A stretch of DNA of 64,000 nucleotides from Symbiodinium sp. CCMP2592 (GCA_905221615.1 CAJNDT010000975.1:41840-105839), one strand, 5' to 3'. Positions 1 to 9,984 are shown, counted from the first letter of the stretch. The notes: generated by a model not told the origin, from the letters alone. Numbers and translations: made by a program.

Positions 1-1440
1 CCCCATAGTCACTTCTTCCTCCTTGCCTTTGTCTTCGGTGCGTGGGGGTTCAGGCCGGTTGTGGTTTAGTGAGACAGGTTGAGACCCTAGGCTTAAAAGC
101 TGTCTTCACCTCTGACACCGTGGCGAAGCACGTGGCGCAGTCACGACCTGTACGTGGCGAAGGTTGTTGGCCTTCGGGTATCCATCCCCTTTCCCCACGC
201 TCTCGTAACGACCTCTTCGTGGCGAACCTTGTTGGCTTTCGGGGTATCCATCCCCCCTACTCGTGTGCTGCAGTACGACCTCTTCGCGACGAAACTGTGC
301 GACCACTTCGTGGCGAACTTTGTTGGCTTCCGGGTATTCATCCCCTTGCCCGCGTGCTGCTGGACGACCTCGTCGCGGTGAAGCTGTACGACTTCGTGAC
401 GAACCTGGTTGGCTTTGGGGGTATCCATTCCCCTACCCACAGTCACTTCTTCTTCGGTGCGTGGGGGGTTCAGGCCGGTTGTGGTTTAGGGAGGCAGGTT
501 GAGGCTCTAGGCTTAAACGCTGTCTTCACCTCTGACACCGTGACGAAGCACATGGCACAGTCACGACCTGTACGTGGCGAAGTTTGTTGGCCTTCGGGTA
601 TCCATCCCCTTTCCCCATGCTTTCGTAACGACCTCTTCGTGGCGAACCTTGTTGGCTTTCCGGGTATCCATCCCCCCCCTACCCGTGTGCTTGCTGTACA
701 CCTTTTCGCGGCGAAGCTGTGCGACCACTTCGTGGCGAACTTTGTTGGCTTCCGGGTATTCATCCCCTTACCCGTGTACTGCTGTACGACCTCTTCGCGG
801 CGAAGCTGTACGACTTCTTCGTGACGGACCGGGTTGGCTTGGGGGGTATCCATTCCCCTACCCACAGTCCCTTCTTCCTCCTTGCCTTTGTCTTCGGTGC
901 GTGGGGGTTCAGGCCGGTTGTGGTTTAGGGAGACAGGTTGAGGCTCTAGGCTTAAATGCTGTCTTCACCTCTGACACCGTGGCGAAGCACATGGTGCAGT
1001 CACGACCTGTACGTGGCGAAGTTTGTTGGCCTTCGGGTAGCCATTCCCTTTCCCCACATTGCCGCAACGACTTCTTCTTCGTGGCGAACCTTGTTGGTTT
1101 TCGGGGTATCCATCCCCCTACCCGTGTGCTGCTGTACGACCTCTTCGCGGCGAAGCTGTTCGACCTCTTCCTGGTGCACTTTGTTGGCTTTCGGGGTATT
1201 TATCCCCCTACCCGCGTACTGCTGTACGACCTCTTCGCGGCGAAGATGTACGACTTCTTCGTGACGAACCCGGTTGGCTTTGGGGGTATCCATTCCCCTA
1301 CCCGCAGTCACTTCTTCCTCCTTGCCTTTGTCTTCGGTGCGTGGGTTTAGGCTGGTTGTGGTTTAGGGAGGCAGGTTGAGGCACTAGGCAAAAACGCTGT
1401 CTTCACCTCCGACACCGTGGCAAAGAACATGGCGCAGTAC
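1..1440. repeat. Satellite: tandem ~420-440 bp units with internal hairpins
   Basis: The anchor CTTCGGTGCGTGGG recurs at 33, 452, 892 and 1332, giving periods of 419, 440 and 440 bp; the last unit is truncated near 1440. Each unit contains sub-repeats of about 70-90 bp built around a TTCG-NGN-CGAA hairpin (for example near 217, 283, 308, 632, 728, 793, 1078, 1143, 1231) followed by a GGGGTATCCATCCCC block. Open frames of up to 260 codons run through it on both strands, but they are different frames of the same repeat and show no domain, so I treat them as non-coding. Confidence 0.85.
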
Positions 1441-2300
1441 CTTGGCGAAGCACATGGCACGGTTGACCGCAGCCGTTTCTTGACTCGCCCCGCTACGGCG
1501 GGGCGTGTGTGTGACAACCCTGTGTCCAAGGGTCTTCAGGCCACGCTCCCATGACATGCTTTGCCTTGCCTTTCTCTTGGTCTTCTATCACTACAGCAGG
1601 GGGATGAGACGCATGCTCAGTGATCTCATCCAACGAAGCTAACTGAGTATGCGGGAAGCTGAAACTGGCCATTTCAGTGTACCTGCTATGGGGGACTCCG
1701 CTCCTGGGCTCTGCGTGGCAGCTGGAGGGAGTCAGCAAGGTGCTCTGGGCCAGGCATGGCAGCTGGGACCTTGCACCCCATGATCCCATTGGACATGGCA
1801 CGGGGCTAAGCCGAGAACCCTCAGTGCGTGCGTTGGGTGCCATTCTTCCATGCTTGCGTCCACCGTACATTTGGAGCGGTACATTCAGTGCTTGAGGCTT
1901 GAGCTTACAGTTATTGGACGTTTGGTGACGAGTCACAGGTTGCGCAGTCAGTCAGGCCCACGTTCTCTGTGTTGCCCTTCGGTGCGTTGGGGTTCAGGCT
2001 GGCGTTGTGGTTTAGTCAGGCAGGTAGAGGTCTCAGGCCACGAACTTTCTGCTCTTCCTCTTTGCAGTTATTGTCCATGATGCCACATGTCAAAAGTCAT
2101 CCAGCATGTGGTCGCCTGAGACCTGGGTGCTGGTTCTGGTTCTTCGCATACCGAAACCTTACTTGCCATTCAGTGTGCGGTTCGGGGTTCAGGTTTAGTA
2201 CGGTTTTTTTTGGTATGGCCAAGGCGCCACAGCTGCCACACAGCCAGAGCTCCATCGACCCAGAGCTCCACGACCAGGCCAGGTAGCCACCTAAACCACA
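1441..2300. other. Non-coding stretch with two diverged satellite relics
   Basis: No supported gene. A diverged copy of the satellite anchor (CTTCGGTGCGTTGGGG, then GTGGTTTAG) lies at about 1977-2040, and a second weaker match (CGGTTCGGGGTTCAGG) at about 2170-2205. This suggests the satellite once extended further right and has decayed. Confidence 0.5.
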
Positions 2301-2335
2301 AACCCAGCACTTGGTGCTTCTGCAATTCCAGCTTT

Positions 2336-2455
2336 CGGATTTAGGGGTTTCTATGGGGTTAAGGGGTTTGGGTAGGGTTTAGGGTTTATAGGGTTTATGG
2401 TTTGGGGTTATAGGGTTTAGCGGTTTAGGGGTTTAGGGGTTTAGGAGTTTAGGGC
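2336..2455 (+). repeat. Degenerate interstitial telomere-like TTTAGGG repeats
   Basis: About 120 bp consist of variants of TTTAGGG (TTTAGGGG, TTTATAGGG, TTTAGCGG, TTTGGGG, GGTTTATGG). TTTAGGG is the plant and dinoflagellate-type telomere unit. The copies are too irregular for a live telomere, so this is probably an internal relic or an insertion of telomeric sequence. Confidence 0.65.
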
Positions 2456-2540
<85 letters not shown>

Positions 2541-2545
2541 CAAGT
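2456..2545. repeat. (TAG)n microsatellite
   Basis: Thirty or so uninterrupted TAG/AGT triplets, decaying into variant triplets up to about 2600. Confidence 0.95.
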
Positions 2546-2687
2546 ACTAGTAGTATAGTCGTCGTAGTAGCAGTAGTGGTAGATAGTAGCAGTAGCAGAA
2601 CCACCCAGCACTCAGTGCTTTTCCAAATCCCATGCCATGAACTCCACACCCAAGCTAGAAACCCAGCACTTCGTGCTTGCAACCCAG

Positions 2688-2775
2688 CACCATGGTGCTT
2701 CTAGGGTCAAGGGGTTATGAAAACTACTAGTACTACTACTACTACTACTACTACTAGTACTAGTACTAGTACTAG

Positions 2776-2855
<80 letters not shown>

Positions 2856-2949
2856 ACGCTACTACTATTACGATTTCTATTGCTATTTTTATTTCTATTT
2901 CTATTGCTATTTCTATTGCTACTACTACGACTGCTACTACTACGACCAA

Positions 2950-3017
<68 letters not shown>

Positions 3018-3286
3018 GTACTGCTACTGCTACTGCTACTACTACTACTACTGCTACTACTCCTGCAGGTTCTCGCCAACCTGACAAGTGAGTTTTTGGT
3101 CTATAAGCTCGTCGTGCATTGCGCATGCAAGGAGAGCAAACTTTTTCTTCGGCGCGTAAAAGATGTACCGAGATGTACGATGTGTGGACGGTCCTGGTTA
3201 CAGACGTTGAAAGACCGCGGCGCAGTGTGGCACGCCTAAGTGCTGCCATGCTGCGCCGTGGTCTTTCGGGGTGGGGTGAAAGTAGG

Positions 3287-3339
<53 letters not shown>

Positions 3340-3426
3340 CAATAGTAGCAATAGAAATACTACAACTATCGGTAATAAAAAAAATTATGGTAGTAGCACT
3401 AGTTAGTATTGGTAGCAGTAAGAGTA

Positions 3427-3475
<49 letters not shown>

Positions 3476-3476
3476 C

Positions 3477-3533
<57 letters not shown>

Positions 3534-3670
3534 TTATAGTAGTAGTACTAGTAGTAGAAGTAGTAGAAGTAGTAGTAGTAGTGATAGCAGCAGTAGTAGT
3601 AGCAATAGAAATACTACTAGTATTGGTAATAATAATGGTAGTAGCAGTAGTTAGCATTGGCAGTAGTAAC

Positions 3671-3767
<97 letters not shown>

Positions 3768-3810
3768 ATAGTAGTTTTCATAACCCCTTGACCCTAGAAG
3801 CACCATGGTG
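2688..3810. repeat. Foldback element with 40-bp perfect terminal inverted repeats and ACT/AGT arms
   Basis: Positions 2688-2727 are the exact reverse complement of 3771-3810 (left arm begins CACCATGGTGCTTCTAGGGT). Inside, the left arm continues as (ACT)n at about 2724-3065 and the right arm as (AGT)n at about 3292-3345, 3428-3540 and 3668-3770, so pairing extends well past the 40 bp. The centre (about 3066-3290) is unique sequence of about 225 bp with no convincing gene. The poly-Ser, poly-Thr and poly-Leu open frames here are triplet repeats read in different phases. Confidence 0.8.
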
Positions 3811-4599
3811 TGGATTTTTCAGAAGAACCTCCTCTCGAGTCTCTCTCGCCTGCGGCCAAGGCCGCTGCCCTGCCGAGGCAACAAGACCAGCCGCGCCGCA
3901 AATCCGTCCCGAGGCAGAAAGGACCTGGGGCGGTCCAAGGGCTCGGGCAAGGCACCCAGCCTAGAGCACAATCAGGTGCCATCCAGGCGCTGAGCCCGGA
4001 AGAGCTTACCAAAGCCTTCCTTGTACACGACGACCAAATGAGTCTACTGCAACATCAGCTGTCATTGGTGTACAAACTTCCCCAAGACCATCAACTTTCG
4101 AAGGCATTAGTTGCGTCCGTGAAATCCTGGCAGGGAGGTTTGAAGAAGCTGCGCCAAGGAGAACCTCACCCCGAGGGATCGTGCTCAAATGCGGTCTCCC
4201 TAGTTCTCCTCCACGAACTGACCAAGGGCAACCCTCCAGAACAAGTGGACAAGACGGAGTACGGCAAGCTTCTGAAGGTGGTTGACTCCATGATCAACAT
4301 CACCACAGACAAGACCAAGCTGGCACAGGACATAGTGCACTGCTCAGCTAAGCCAAACAAGCTCAAAACGCACGTTATCCTTGATTTCAGGGTGGCCATC
4401 TACTCAGACCTTCTGCCATACCTCTCCCTTCTCGCCTCCCTCTTTGACTCCCACGACGGCTTTGAACGCCTGGGACGTAAGGCGCCGGGAGGACTGGCTC
4501 GCAAGGCTCGAGGCCGTCCCTGAGTTTGGCCTAGTTGAAGCACACAGTGCACTAACTCCCTCAGCACAGCTGATGTTCTGGTCAGTCTTGCACATTTGA
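3810..4599 (+). pseudogene. Gag-like or hypothetical protein fragment, frame-broken
   Basis: An open frame runs 3810-4523 without an ATG start; it begins directly at the right end of the foldback, where TTTTTCAG could be a splice acceptor. It reads EEPPLESLSPAAKAAALPRQ, then LTKAFLVHDDQMSLLQHQLS and a Leu/Lys-rich helical region. After about 4470 the more protein-like frame is a different one (EDWLARLEAVPEFGL), ending at 4599, so one frame change is likely. The helical region loosely resembles the N-terminus of the protein at 39911-41455, suggesting a shared gag-like family. No enzymatic domain was recognised. Upstream exons, if any, were lost to or hidden by the foldback. Confidence 0.45.
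4540..4573. repeat. ACA-loop double hairpin 1
   Basis: GCAC-ACA-GTGC (4540-4550) and TCAGC-ACA-GCTGA (4561-4573), 10 nt apart. Confidence 0.7.
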
Positions 4600-4747
4600 C
4601 TTTCGTACAGGGTGCCTAGCATAGCCATGCTGATTCTTTCAACAAAGTTCCAGCTGCGCATCAAAACGCAGGGGGCCCTTCGAGAGCAATTCAAACCGAT
4701 CTACTCAACTTCCTGAGCGCGCCAGCCTGGCTCGAGCCTCTAGCACT

Positions 4748-4999
4748 ATGGATCTCACACGTTTTGCGGACCTCCCGGGCCCTGATCAAGTCCCACACTT
4801 TCTGAATCTGGTACATCAGCTGGACGAGATTCTCAAGCGCAAGGCCTCGCAACTATACACAGACCCTGGCTCGGCGTCTTCTACCAGTACTCAGTCTGCT
4901 GAACGATGCACCCTGCCCTCTGGCAAGGCTCGTCCTCCTACACCGCCAGCTCCCAAACATCGACGAACTGACGAGGCTCCGGAACAGGACACTCAGTAA
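4748..4999 (+). CDS. Hypothetical protein, 83 residues
   Basis: Short ORF starting with ATG (MDLTRFADLPGPDQVPHFL) and ending in a Pro/Lys/Arg-rich tail (PPTPPAPKHRRTDEAPEQ). It may be a first exon or a broken piece of the neighbouring genes. It lies between double hairpins 1 and 2. No family was recognised. Confidence 0.35.
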   Translation: MDLTRFADLPGPDQVPHFLNLVHQLDEILKRKASQLYTDPGSASSTSTQSAERCTLPSGKARPPTPPAPKHRRTDEAPEQDTQ

Positions 5000-5133
5000 G
5001 CATCTTCAGTGAACTAGGCACTGCCGGTGGAGCCAGCTACCAGCGAGCAAAACTCATTGCCATGCGTTTTCCTGCATCTGCACTCAGCTGCTTTGCAACT
5101 AGGTCACAGGGCTCAAGCTACCAGTGGCAGGTA

Positions 5134-5166
5134 GCACACAGTGCAACACGGATTCGTCACAGACGA
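5134..5166. repeat. ACA-loop double hairpin 2
   Basis: GCAC-ACA-GTGC (5134-5144) and TCGTC-ACA-GACGA (5154-5166), 9 nt apart, 20 bp upstream of the kinase-like ATG at 5187. Confidence 0.75.
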
Positions 5167-5186
5167 TATCTCCCACTCACGCTGGG

Positions 5187-6407
5187 ATGTATCGTGCTCC
5201 CTATCCTGATGGAGTGCATGAGGCTCTTGGTCGGAGCCACATGCCTGGACTTCGACGACCAGTTGACCCCCAAGTGACTGCCGCCATCTCACCAGAGCTT
5301 TTAGGCGTGAAAATCGCAAAGGGATACGCCAGCGCGGTCTTCAATTCCAGTGCTGCAAACTTTGTGCTCAAGAAAGTCACGCGGCCGCAGGAAGAGTACA
5401 TGGCCAGACGAGAGTTTAGCAGATTATCGCGCCTCCCGCCGATCAATACCATCATCGAGGCTTTCTGGCAGCAAGGCCCAACACTGTTACTGCCACGACT
5501 GTACCCTGCCCATATCCCCTCCATGACAACGGACCATGTCGTCAATCTCGTTGCTGACATCCGGTCTGCCCTCAATGCAGTGCATTCCAGCCAATTGGTC
5601 CACGCGGACATCCACATGGGCAACATCATGGTTCGCTTTGACCCCCCCACCTATGTCTTAATCGATTTTGGAGGTACAGCGGGGGAAAGTGTCTATCCTC
5701 TTAGCTTGGGCTACGGCGCCCTCGGCCAGGGAGGAGTGCTTCATCGTCCTCCTCACGAGCTCATGGAGCGACCCACCAGGACCGTCAGAGGCGACTACTA
5801 CAGGCTCAGCAAGACGATCTCCGTCGAAGTCGTGGGCAACAAGTGCTGGCGCAACACTGCGTCGGGCTTCCCGATGCCCCCGAAACTCCCCAAACACCTG
5901 CGCGTCGAGCTGGCAGAATGGGAGAATCTCGCTGGCCTCACTCCACCCAAATGGCCAGAATCTGCCTTTCCCGGAGGAAGCTGGTACGAGACTGCCATCG
6001 ATCCCTCGATCACAGTGCAAGCCGGCTTGTACGACGAAACCGGCAATGTTCGTCTGGCCACCGCCGTTTTCTCCTACCCCAGGCAGCAAAAATCCAACGC
6101 ATCCGGGCTCTTTGGGCCAGAAGATCCAACACGGGCTTCTCTTGACTCCGGAAGCTGGGAGGAATCTGCCGCTTACGCTCGGTTCTTCCTAGCTTGCAGG
6201 CTCCGGACCATGGGCAGCCACATCCGGACTATGTACACAGAGGTACTGCCGTACCAAAAGTACAGCAACCAGGATGGCTACCTCATGCTGGAGAATCCCC
6301 TCGAGCATTCTCCGCCTCCACCACCTCCCCCGGCTGCCAGCTCGAACGAGCCAGCGCCCTCGACACCGGCTACTGAGCTGCAGGGCATTTGGGCGGAAAT
6401 GGACTAG
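5187..6407 (+). CDS. Protein-kinase-like protein
   Basis: Start chosen at the first ATG (MYRAPYPDGVHEAL); the frame is open further 5', back to about 5124. The fold signature of a eukaryotic-type protein kinase is visible: FVLKKV matches the VAIK lysine strand; LVHADIHMGNIMV (about 5595-5633) matches the catalytic loop with Asp and Asn in the HxDxxxxN arrangement; LIDFGG (about 5658-5675) matches DFG. The Arg of HRD is replaced by Ala, so it is an RD-lacking or atypical kinase, and the glycine-rich loop is not obvious. The C-terminus has a run of nine prolines followed by an acidic end. About 406 residues, within the range for a single kinase domain plus tail. Substrate unknown. Double hairpin 2 precedes it and hairpins 3 and 4 follow. 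Confidence 0.65.
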   Translation: MYRAPYPDGVHEALGRSHMPGLRRPVDPQVTAAISPELLGVKIAKGYASAVFNSSAANFVLKKVTRPQEEYMARREFSRLSRLPPINTIIEAFWQQGPTLLLPRLYPAHIPSMTTDHVVNLVADIRSALNAVHSSQLVHADIHMGNIMVRFDPPTYVLIDFGGTAGESVYPLSLGYGALGQGGVLHRPPHELMERPTRTVRGDYYRLSKTISVEVVGNKCWRNTASGFPMPPKLPKHLRVELAEWENLAGLTPPKWPESAFPGGSWYETAIDPSITVQAGLYDETGNVRLATAVFSYPRQQKSNASGLFGPEDPTRASLDSGSWEESAAYARFFLACRLRTMGSHIRTMYTEVLPYQKYSNQDGYLMLENPLEHSPPPPPPPAASSNEPAPSTPATELQGIWAEMD

Positions 6408-6419
6408 GCTTCAATCGAA

Positions 6420-6453
6420 GGACACAGTCCACCCAGCGGCATATGGCACAGCC
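6420..6453. repeat. ACA-loop double hairpin 3
   Basis: GGAC-ACA-GTCC (6420-6430) and GGC-ACA-GCC (6445-6453), 14 nt apart, 12 bp after the kinase-like stop codon. Confidence 0.75.
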
Positions 6454-6492
6454 TCCGCCACGCGGCTACTGTAACCATTTTGTCGCGGAATA

Positions 6493-6526
6493 GGACACAG
6501 TCCAAAACTACCTGAGTCACAGACTC
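6493..6526. repeat. ACA-loop double hairpin 4
   Basis: GGAC-ACA-GTCC (6493-6503) and GAGTC-ACA-GACTC (6514-6526), 10 nt apart; only 39 bp after hairpin pair 3. Confidence 0.8.
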
Positions 6527-6668
6527 CGTCCCAATGCCTACAGCACTGGCCTTAGCCCGAGAAAAACCTGAGCATATGTCTTGAGCGCAGTTGTCTGCAC
6601 TATCCAGCTACCGTTCGCTTGAGCTCGGCTTAGTATCGGTTACCGGCTTCCCACTTGCGCTAGTGCAC

Positions 6669-7628
6669 ATGGCTGGCGAAGATGATGGCCCAATCCAGGC
6701 CATTTCCTTTCCCGCTGCGATCTTCGCAGACTACATGGAGGACTACCTCACTCTTTCGGCGCTGAAGTTGTACTGTGAGGAGGCCCAAGTGTCCCTGCCG
6801 CCGGCAGCGGGAACATGGCCCTCCAATGACATCACGGCATGGGCACACAAAGCTCTCCCACCCCTACAGTGGCAACAATTCGAGAAATATCTCGATTCAA
6901 TGACTACCATGACCTGCTCCGAGGCAGAGGAAGGCTGCTTGGTCAATCCCATCCCACACGGAGGATTGCCACACATGGTACCCAAGGCAGAGCAGATAGC
7001 CAGCAGCTGCATCACTTCTCGCTGTCTCTCCATCTGGTCATCGGTCCGTCAGGTTCTGCAGCACCTACCTTTCGAAGCCCACGACAGATGGGAGTACGCT
7101 CCCCGTGCGGCCGGCTCTTCATGTGGCCAGCGATTTCGGGTAGGGGCCTTCTGCCGAGTTCTTCCTGGCCTGCTTAAGGAGACGGTTTCCCATCCCAACG
7201 TCACTCGACTCTTCAACGCCTTCGCGTACTCATGCCATCCAGAACACCAGTGGACTTCGCTCGAGGTCTTGGTAGATGTGCACTCCCCACCGCACAAAGA
7301 TGCTCGCAATGCTGCCTTGGGCACTTTGCTCATCGCGATTTCGATTTGCGACCAGGGCGGCATATGGATCGAAGACCCTGACGGCTGTGACTACCAGGAG
7401 ATCCCGCACCAGCAGGGGATGATCCGGGGAAGCTGCTTTGACCTACGTGGCCTCAGCCTCTTCTTCCGGGCGGATGCGCTGTGGCACGCAACTCTACCAT
7501 GAGAAACCTATACTCGAGTCGTTTTGGCGGCCTACACGGTAAGAGGAGTCTCTCGTTTCTCACCAACGCTGCAACAGCGCCTGACTGAGTTGGGTTTTCG
7601 CCTTCCGCTAGGCACCGCAGATGATTAG
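6669..7628 (+). pseudogene. 2-oxoglutarate/Fe(II) dioxygenase-like protein with internal in-frame TGA
   Basis: The first ATG is 6669 (MAGEDDGPIQAISFPAA) and the frame stops with TGA at 7500-7502. The end reads VDVHSPPHKDARNAALGT, then GGIWIEDPDG and LWHATLP. This matches the dioxygenase segment of the DIRS pol protein in this window (HVDAHNDPNS, GGLWLAD, PHATERWEGDRAVLVAF): HxD plus a distal His ligand. After the TGA the same frame stays open for 41 codons and reads ETYTRVVLAAYT, which aligns with the pol segment bearing the conserved Arg. So either the gene is inactivated by a single stop or the TGA is read through. About 319 residues in total. The N-terminal two-thirds match nothing I recognise. 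Confidence 0.55.
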
Positions 7629-7635
7629 CTCGAAT

Positions 7636-7666
7636 GGCACAGCCTCTTGAGCCGAGACACAGTCTC
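7636..7666. repeat. ACA-loop double hairpin 5
   Basis: GGC-ACA-GCC (7636-7644) and GAGAC-ACA-GTCTC (7654-7666), 9 nt apart, in the gap between the dioxygenase-like gene and the next ORF. Confidence 0.8.
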
Positions 7667-7807
7667 TGACCATCTCTGCTCGTAGTTTGAGGTTAACGCA
7701 GGAACACAAGCACATGTGGTTTCTGCACCGCTGTAACAACGTCACTGCAATTCTTCAGTCCTTCTAGGCTCTAAAGTTCGGCTCTGCCCTCCATTCGCTA
7801 GACTGCG

Positions 7808-8470
7808 ATGATGGAAGACGCCTTCGTCCAGCGAATCTTTCACTTCCTGACGCCGATGCTTCTAAGCCTCGACTTCTACTTGCAGTTGACGGACGTGGAC
7901 AGAACAGCCATCGATGGCTCGAGCAGCCAGTCCAGCCTCACAGGACCAGGCCTCACCCCCACCGAAGATGCGTTTCGTAGGGATAGCCTGACAGCAGCCA
8001 GAACGGGCCTCCTGAAACTTCTTCAAGAGTGCTTTAACCACTGGCCGGCCCTCTCCATCACCTACATCCCCCCACCTGCGCCAGACACACTGGACCCGAC
8101 GGGCATGCATCTTATCTACGAGGTCACGCAGCCGCGTCTAAAACAAGTCCGACGACTTGCCACTGTCAATCGAGTCTGGCATGACCTCATATCAGCCATG
8201 ATATCTGGTCAAGCCCGCATCAATACAGTGGAACTTCTGGTGGCGATGTCACGCTTGCGCAAGTCAGGCTCAGTGTCGGTTCGCGAAGGCCAGGACATTT
8301 TCTGCCTCCCGGTCTCGATGGCGTTCAGATTGCCGGTCGAGAACCTCACTTCACCTCTAGCTCGCACAGCTCCCGCCGCTGCCTACCGCGCCTCGGGCTT
8401 CAACGCCTGGCATGCGCTCCTCTTTGACAGCTATGATGCCCTGCAGAATGAGACCGAGCAACAGGACTAA
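7808..8470 (+). CDS. Hypothetical protein, paralogue 1 of 3
   Basis: 220 residues from ATG ATG at 7808. It shares an architecture with the next two ORFs: an N-terminal Leu-rich start (FLTPMLLSLDFYLQL), a middle segment (GMHLIYEVTQPRLKQV), then RRLATVNRVWHDLISAMI, then a segment with alternating hydrophobics. The L-x(4)-V-x-R-x-W pattern resembles the second half of an F-box, but the first half is not convincing, so no function is assigned. It is bracketed by ACA hairpins on the left; on the right only a single weak hairpin (AGCA-ACAG-TGCT, near 8509) is seen. Confidence 0.6.
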   Translation: MMEDAFVQRIFHFLTPMLLSLDFYLQLTDVDRTAIDGSSSQSSLTGPGLTPTEDAFRRDSLTAARTGLLKLLQECFNHWPALSITYIPPPAPDTLDPTGMHLIYEVTQPRLKQVRRLATVNRVWHDLISAMISGQARINTVELLVAMSRLRKSGSVSVREGQDIFCLPVSMAFRLPVENLTSPLARTAPAAAYRASGFNAWHALLFDSYDALQNETEQQD

Positions 8471-8652
8471 ATGTGCCATTAAGGAGTCTAACTTTTTGAA
8501 GCCAGCAACAGTGCTCTCGGCTTGAAAAACTGGGCATCCTCCGTACAAGTAGAAGTTCGTAGGGCGTGCGCTTTGAGTTGAGTTACTTCTCGGCACGCCC
8601 TTTGCCTGCCTGCCAGTTTCTGTCAGCTGGCTCTAAGAGACTCCTAACTGCC

Positions 8653-9165
8653 ATGGATGGGCTCTCCCTGCGCCACGCCATGAAACACCTACTACCAGGG
8701 GTACTCACTCTTGACTCTTACGACGCCTCGCCCTACCCCGCCTCCTACTGGAACGATCTGGACCTGCTTCAAGATGAAGCTCGTGCCACTCGTGATCGTC
8801 TACGGGATCTACTTCTACGTTGGGCTAGTACGGGCCCCTTCTCGCAGTACTCCATTATCGGCGACACACTCAGGATCGACCACAATGGAGTGCATGCTCA
8901 GCTCGGCATTGTCAATCTCAATCTGCTACAGGCTATACCGCTTGCGGCGGTCTGCCGTGCGTGGTACTCCGAAATCGCTCGTCTCATAGACGGCAAACCC
9001 TGGATTGGGGTGTGGAGAGCCTACATCCATCTGCGAAAGCAAGGAGCAGGAGTGTTCATTGAAGTTCTGCCGGATCAAGCTGGCACCCTTTCGAGAGAGG
9101 CCATCAGCGTCCACTATGAGCAGGTGCACTTCATTCCGACCTCTGTCTTGCGTCGCCCTCTTTAG
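8653..9165 (+). CDS. Hypothetical protein, paralogue 2 of 3
   Basis: 170 residues from ATG at 8653 (MDGLSLRHAMKHLLPGVLTL). The frame is open upstream to 8566 without ATG. The shared core reads GVHAQLGIVNLNLLQAIPLA followed by AVCRAWYSEIARLIDG, parallel to paralogues 1 and 3 (LLTAISMASVSSTWCAAV). Identity is low, so the duplication is old. An F-box-like relationship is possible but unproven. Confidence 0.6.
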   Translation: MDGLSLRHAMKHLLPGVLTLDSYDASPYPASYWNDLDLLQDEARATRDRLRDLLLRWASTGPFSQYSIIGDTLRIDHNGVHAQLGIVNLNLLQAIPLAAVCRAWYSEIARLIDGKPWIGVWRAYIHLRKQGAGVFIEVLPDQAGTLSREAISVHYEQVHFIPTSVLRRPL

Positions 9166-9172
9166 GTCAGAT

Positions 9173-9204
9173 GGCACAGCCTCCAGCCACTTGGTCACAG
9201 ACCA
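9173..9204. repeat. ACA-loop double hairpin 6
   Basis: GGC-ACA-GCC (9173-9181) and TGGTC-ACA-GACCA (9192-9204), 10 nt apart, 7 bp after the paralogue 2 stop codon. Confidence 0.8.
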
Positions 9205-9351
9205 TGAGACGCGCCGGTTTTTCTCCTTTTTTAAAAGGCAAATCCGATCAGCGTTGCGGCTCAGCGTTGCGGCTCACTGGTTCGTGCTCAAAATAGGATT
9301 CTCCGCAGTCATTTCTCGGCTTGCTCTCAGCTGCCCTGCCAACCATAGCGG

Positions 9352-9984
9352 ATGTCATCCTCTCTCTGCACCGAATCATGTCGCCGCGCTCTCTCCTTCA
9401 TCATTCCAGAAGTGGTCGTTGTGGACTTCTACTCGGACTACGGTTTGGACAGGGAAATGCTGGAAACTGAAATCGCTGCATATAGGCCCCCCAGCACTCT
9501 CGTTCCCATACTGCGGCTCAGGGACGCGATCCAGGAGCAAGCACGCCTCTGGGCCTCCCGCCGCTTATATGATGGCCTAGCTGTCTTCATGCAACGGTAC
9601 GTCGACACGGACTACGACCAGCAGGGCGTTCATGTCAGACTGGCGATACCGCAACCAGACTTGCTGACGGCCATTTCAATGGCGTCGGTTAGCAGCACCT
9701 GGTGCGCAGCAGTGCTCCCCCTGGTTCAGCATAAGCTCTTTGTAAGTCCTCACCGCACGGCCAGGGCAGCTATGTCTCTTGACCTACGTGTCATGGTCCA
9801 GTCTTTTGACACGCCCCAGTGGCACCTCGCGTCTGAAGAGCTCACCATCCACATTCAGCACAGCAAGCATGTCGTGGTGCAGAAGTTCCGGAACCCCCTC
9901 AACCCAGACGGGCCAGCGGCAACAATCAGCAGAGACGAAGAGGTTTACAGTGTTCTCTATGACCACTACTACAGTCTTTTCTGA
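9352..9984 (+). CDS. Hypothetical protein, paralogue 3 of 3
   Basis: 210 residues from ATG at 9352. Core QQGVHVRLAIPQPDLLTAIS followed by MASVSSTWCAAVLPLV aligns with the two ORFs upstream in the same order (hydrophobic strand, L-x-A-I, then a Val/Trp helix). It ends with an acidic, Tyr-rich tail. The three genes are co-directional, with gaps of about 180 bp each. Confidence 0.6.
   Translation: MSSSLCTESCRRALSFIIPEVVVVDFYSDYGLDREMLETEIAAYRPPSTLVPILRLRDAIQEQARLWASRRLYDGLAVFMQRYVDTDYDQQGVHVRLAIPQPDLLTAISMASVSSTWCAAVLPLVQHKLFVSPHRTARAAMSLDLRVMVQSFDTPQWHLASEELTIHIQHSKHVVVQKFRNPLNPDGPAATISRDEEVYSVLYDHYYSLF

Larger units (their letters stand above)
2306..2699. repeat. Four AGCAC-loop-GTGCT micro-hairpins
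   Basis: Copies at 2306-2318 (loop TTG), 2607-2619 (TCA), 2665-2677 (TTC) and 2686-2699 (CATG), each preceded by CCC and most followed by T. They belong to the same family as the hairpins of the 36-45 kb region. The last copy overlaps the left arm of the foldback starting at 2688. Confidence 0.7.

Noticed and set aside
42-1350. Overlapping 60-260 codon frames on both strands of the satellite
   Set aside because: They are different phases of the same tandem repeat, with identical repeated motifs and no domain.
2449-3964. Poly-Ser, poly-Thr, poly-Leu and poly-Val proteins
   Set aside because: Produced by TAG/ACT triplet arrays read in six frames.
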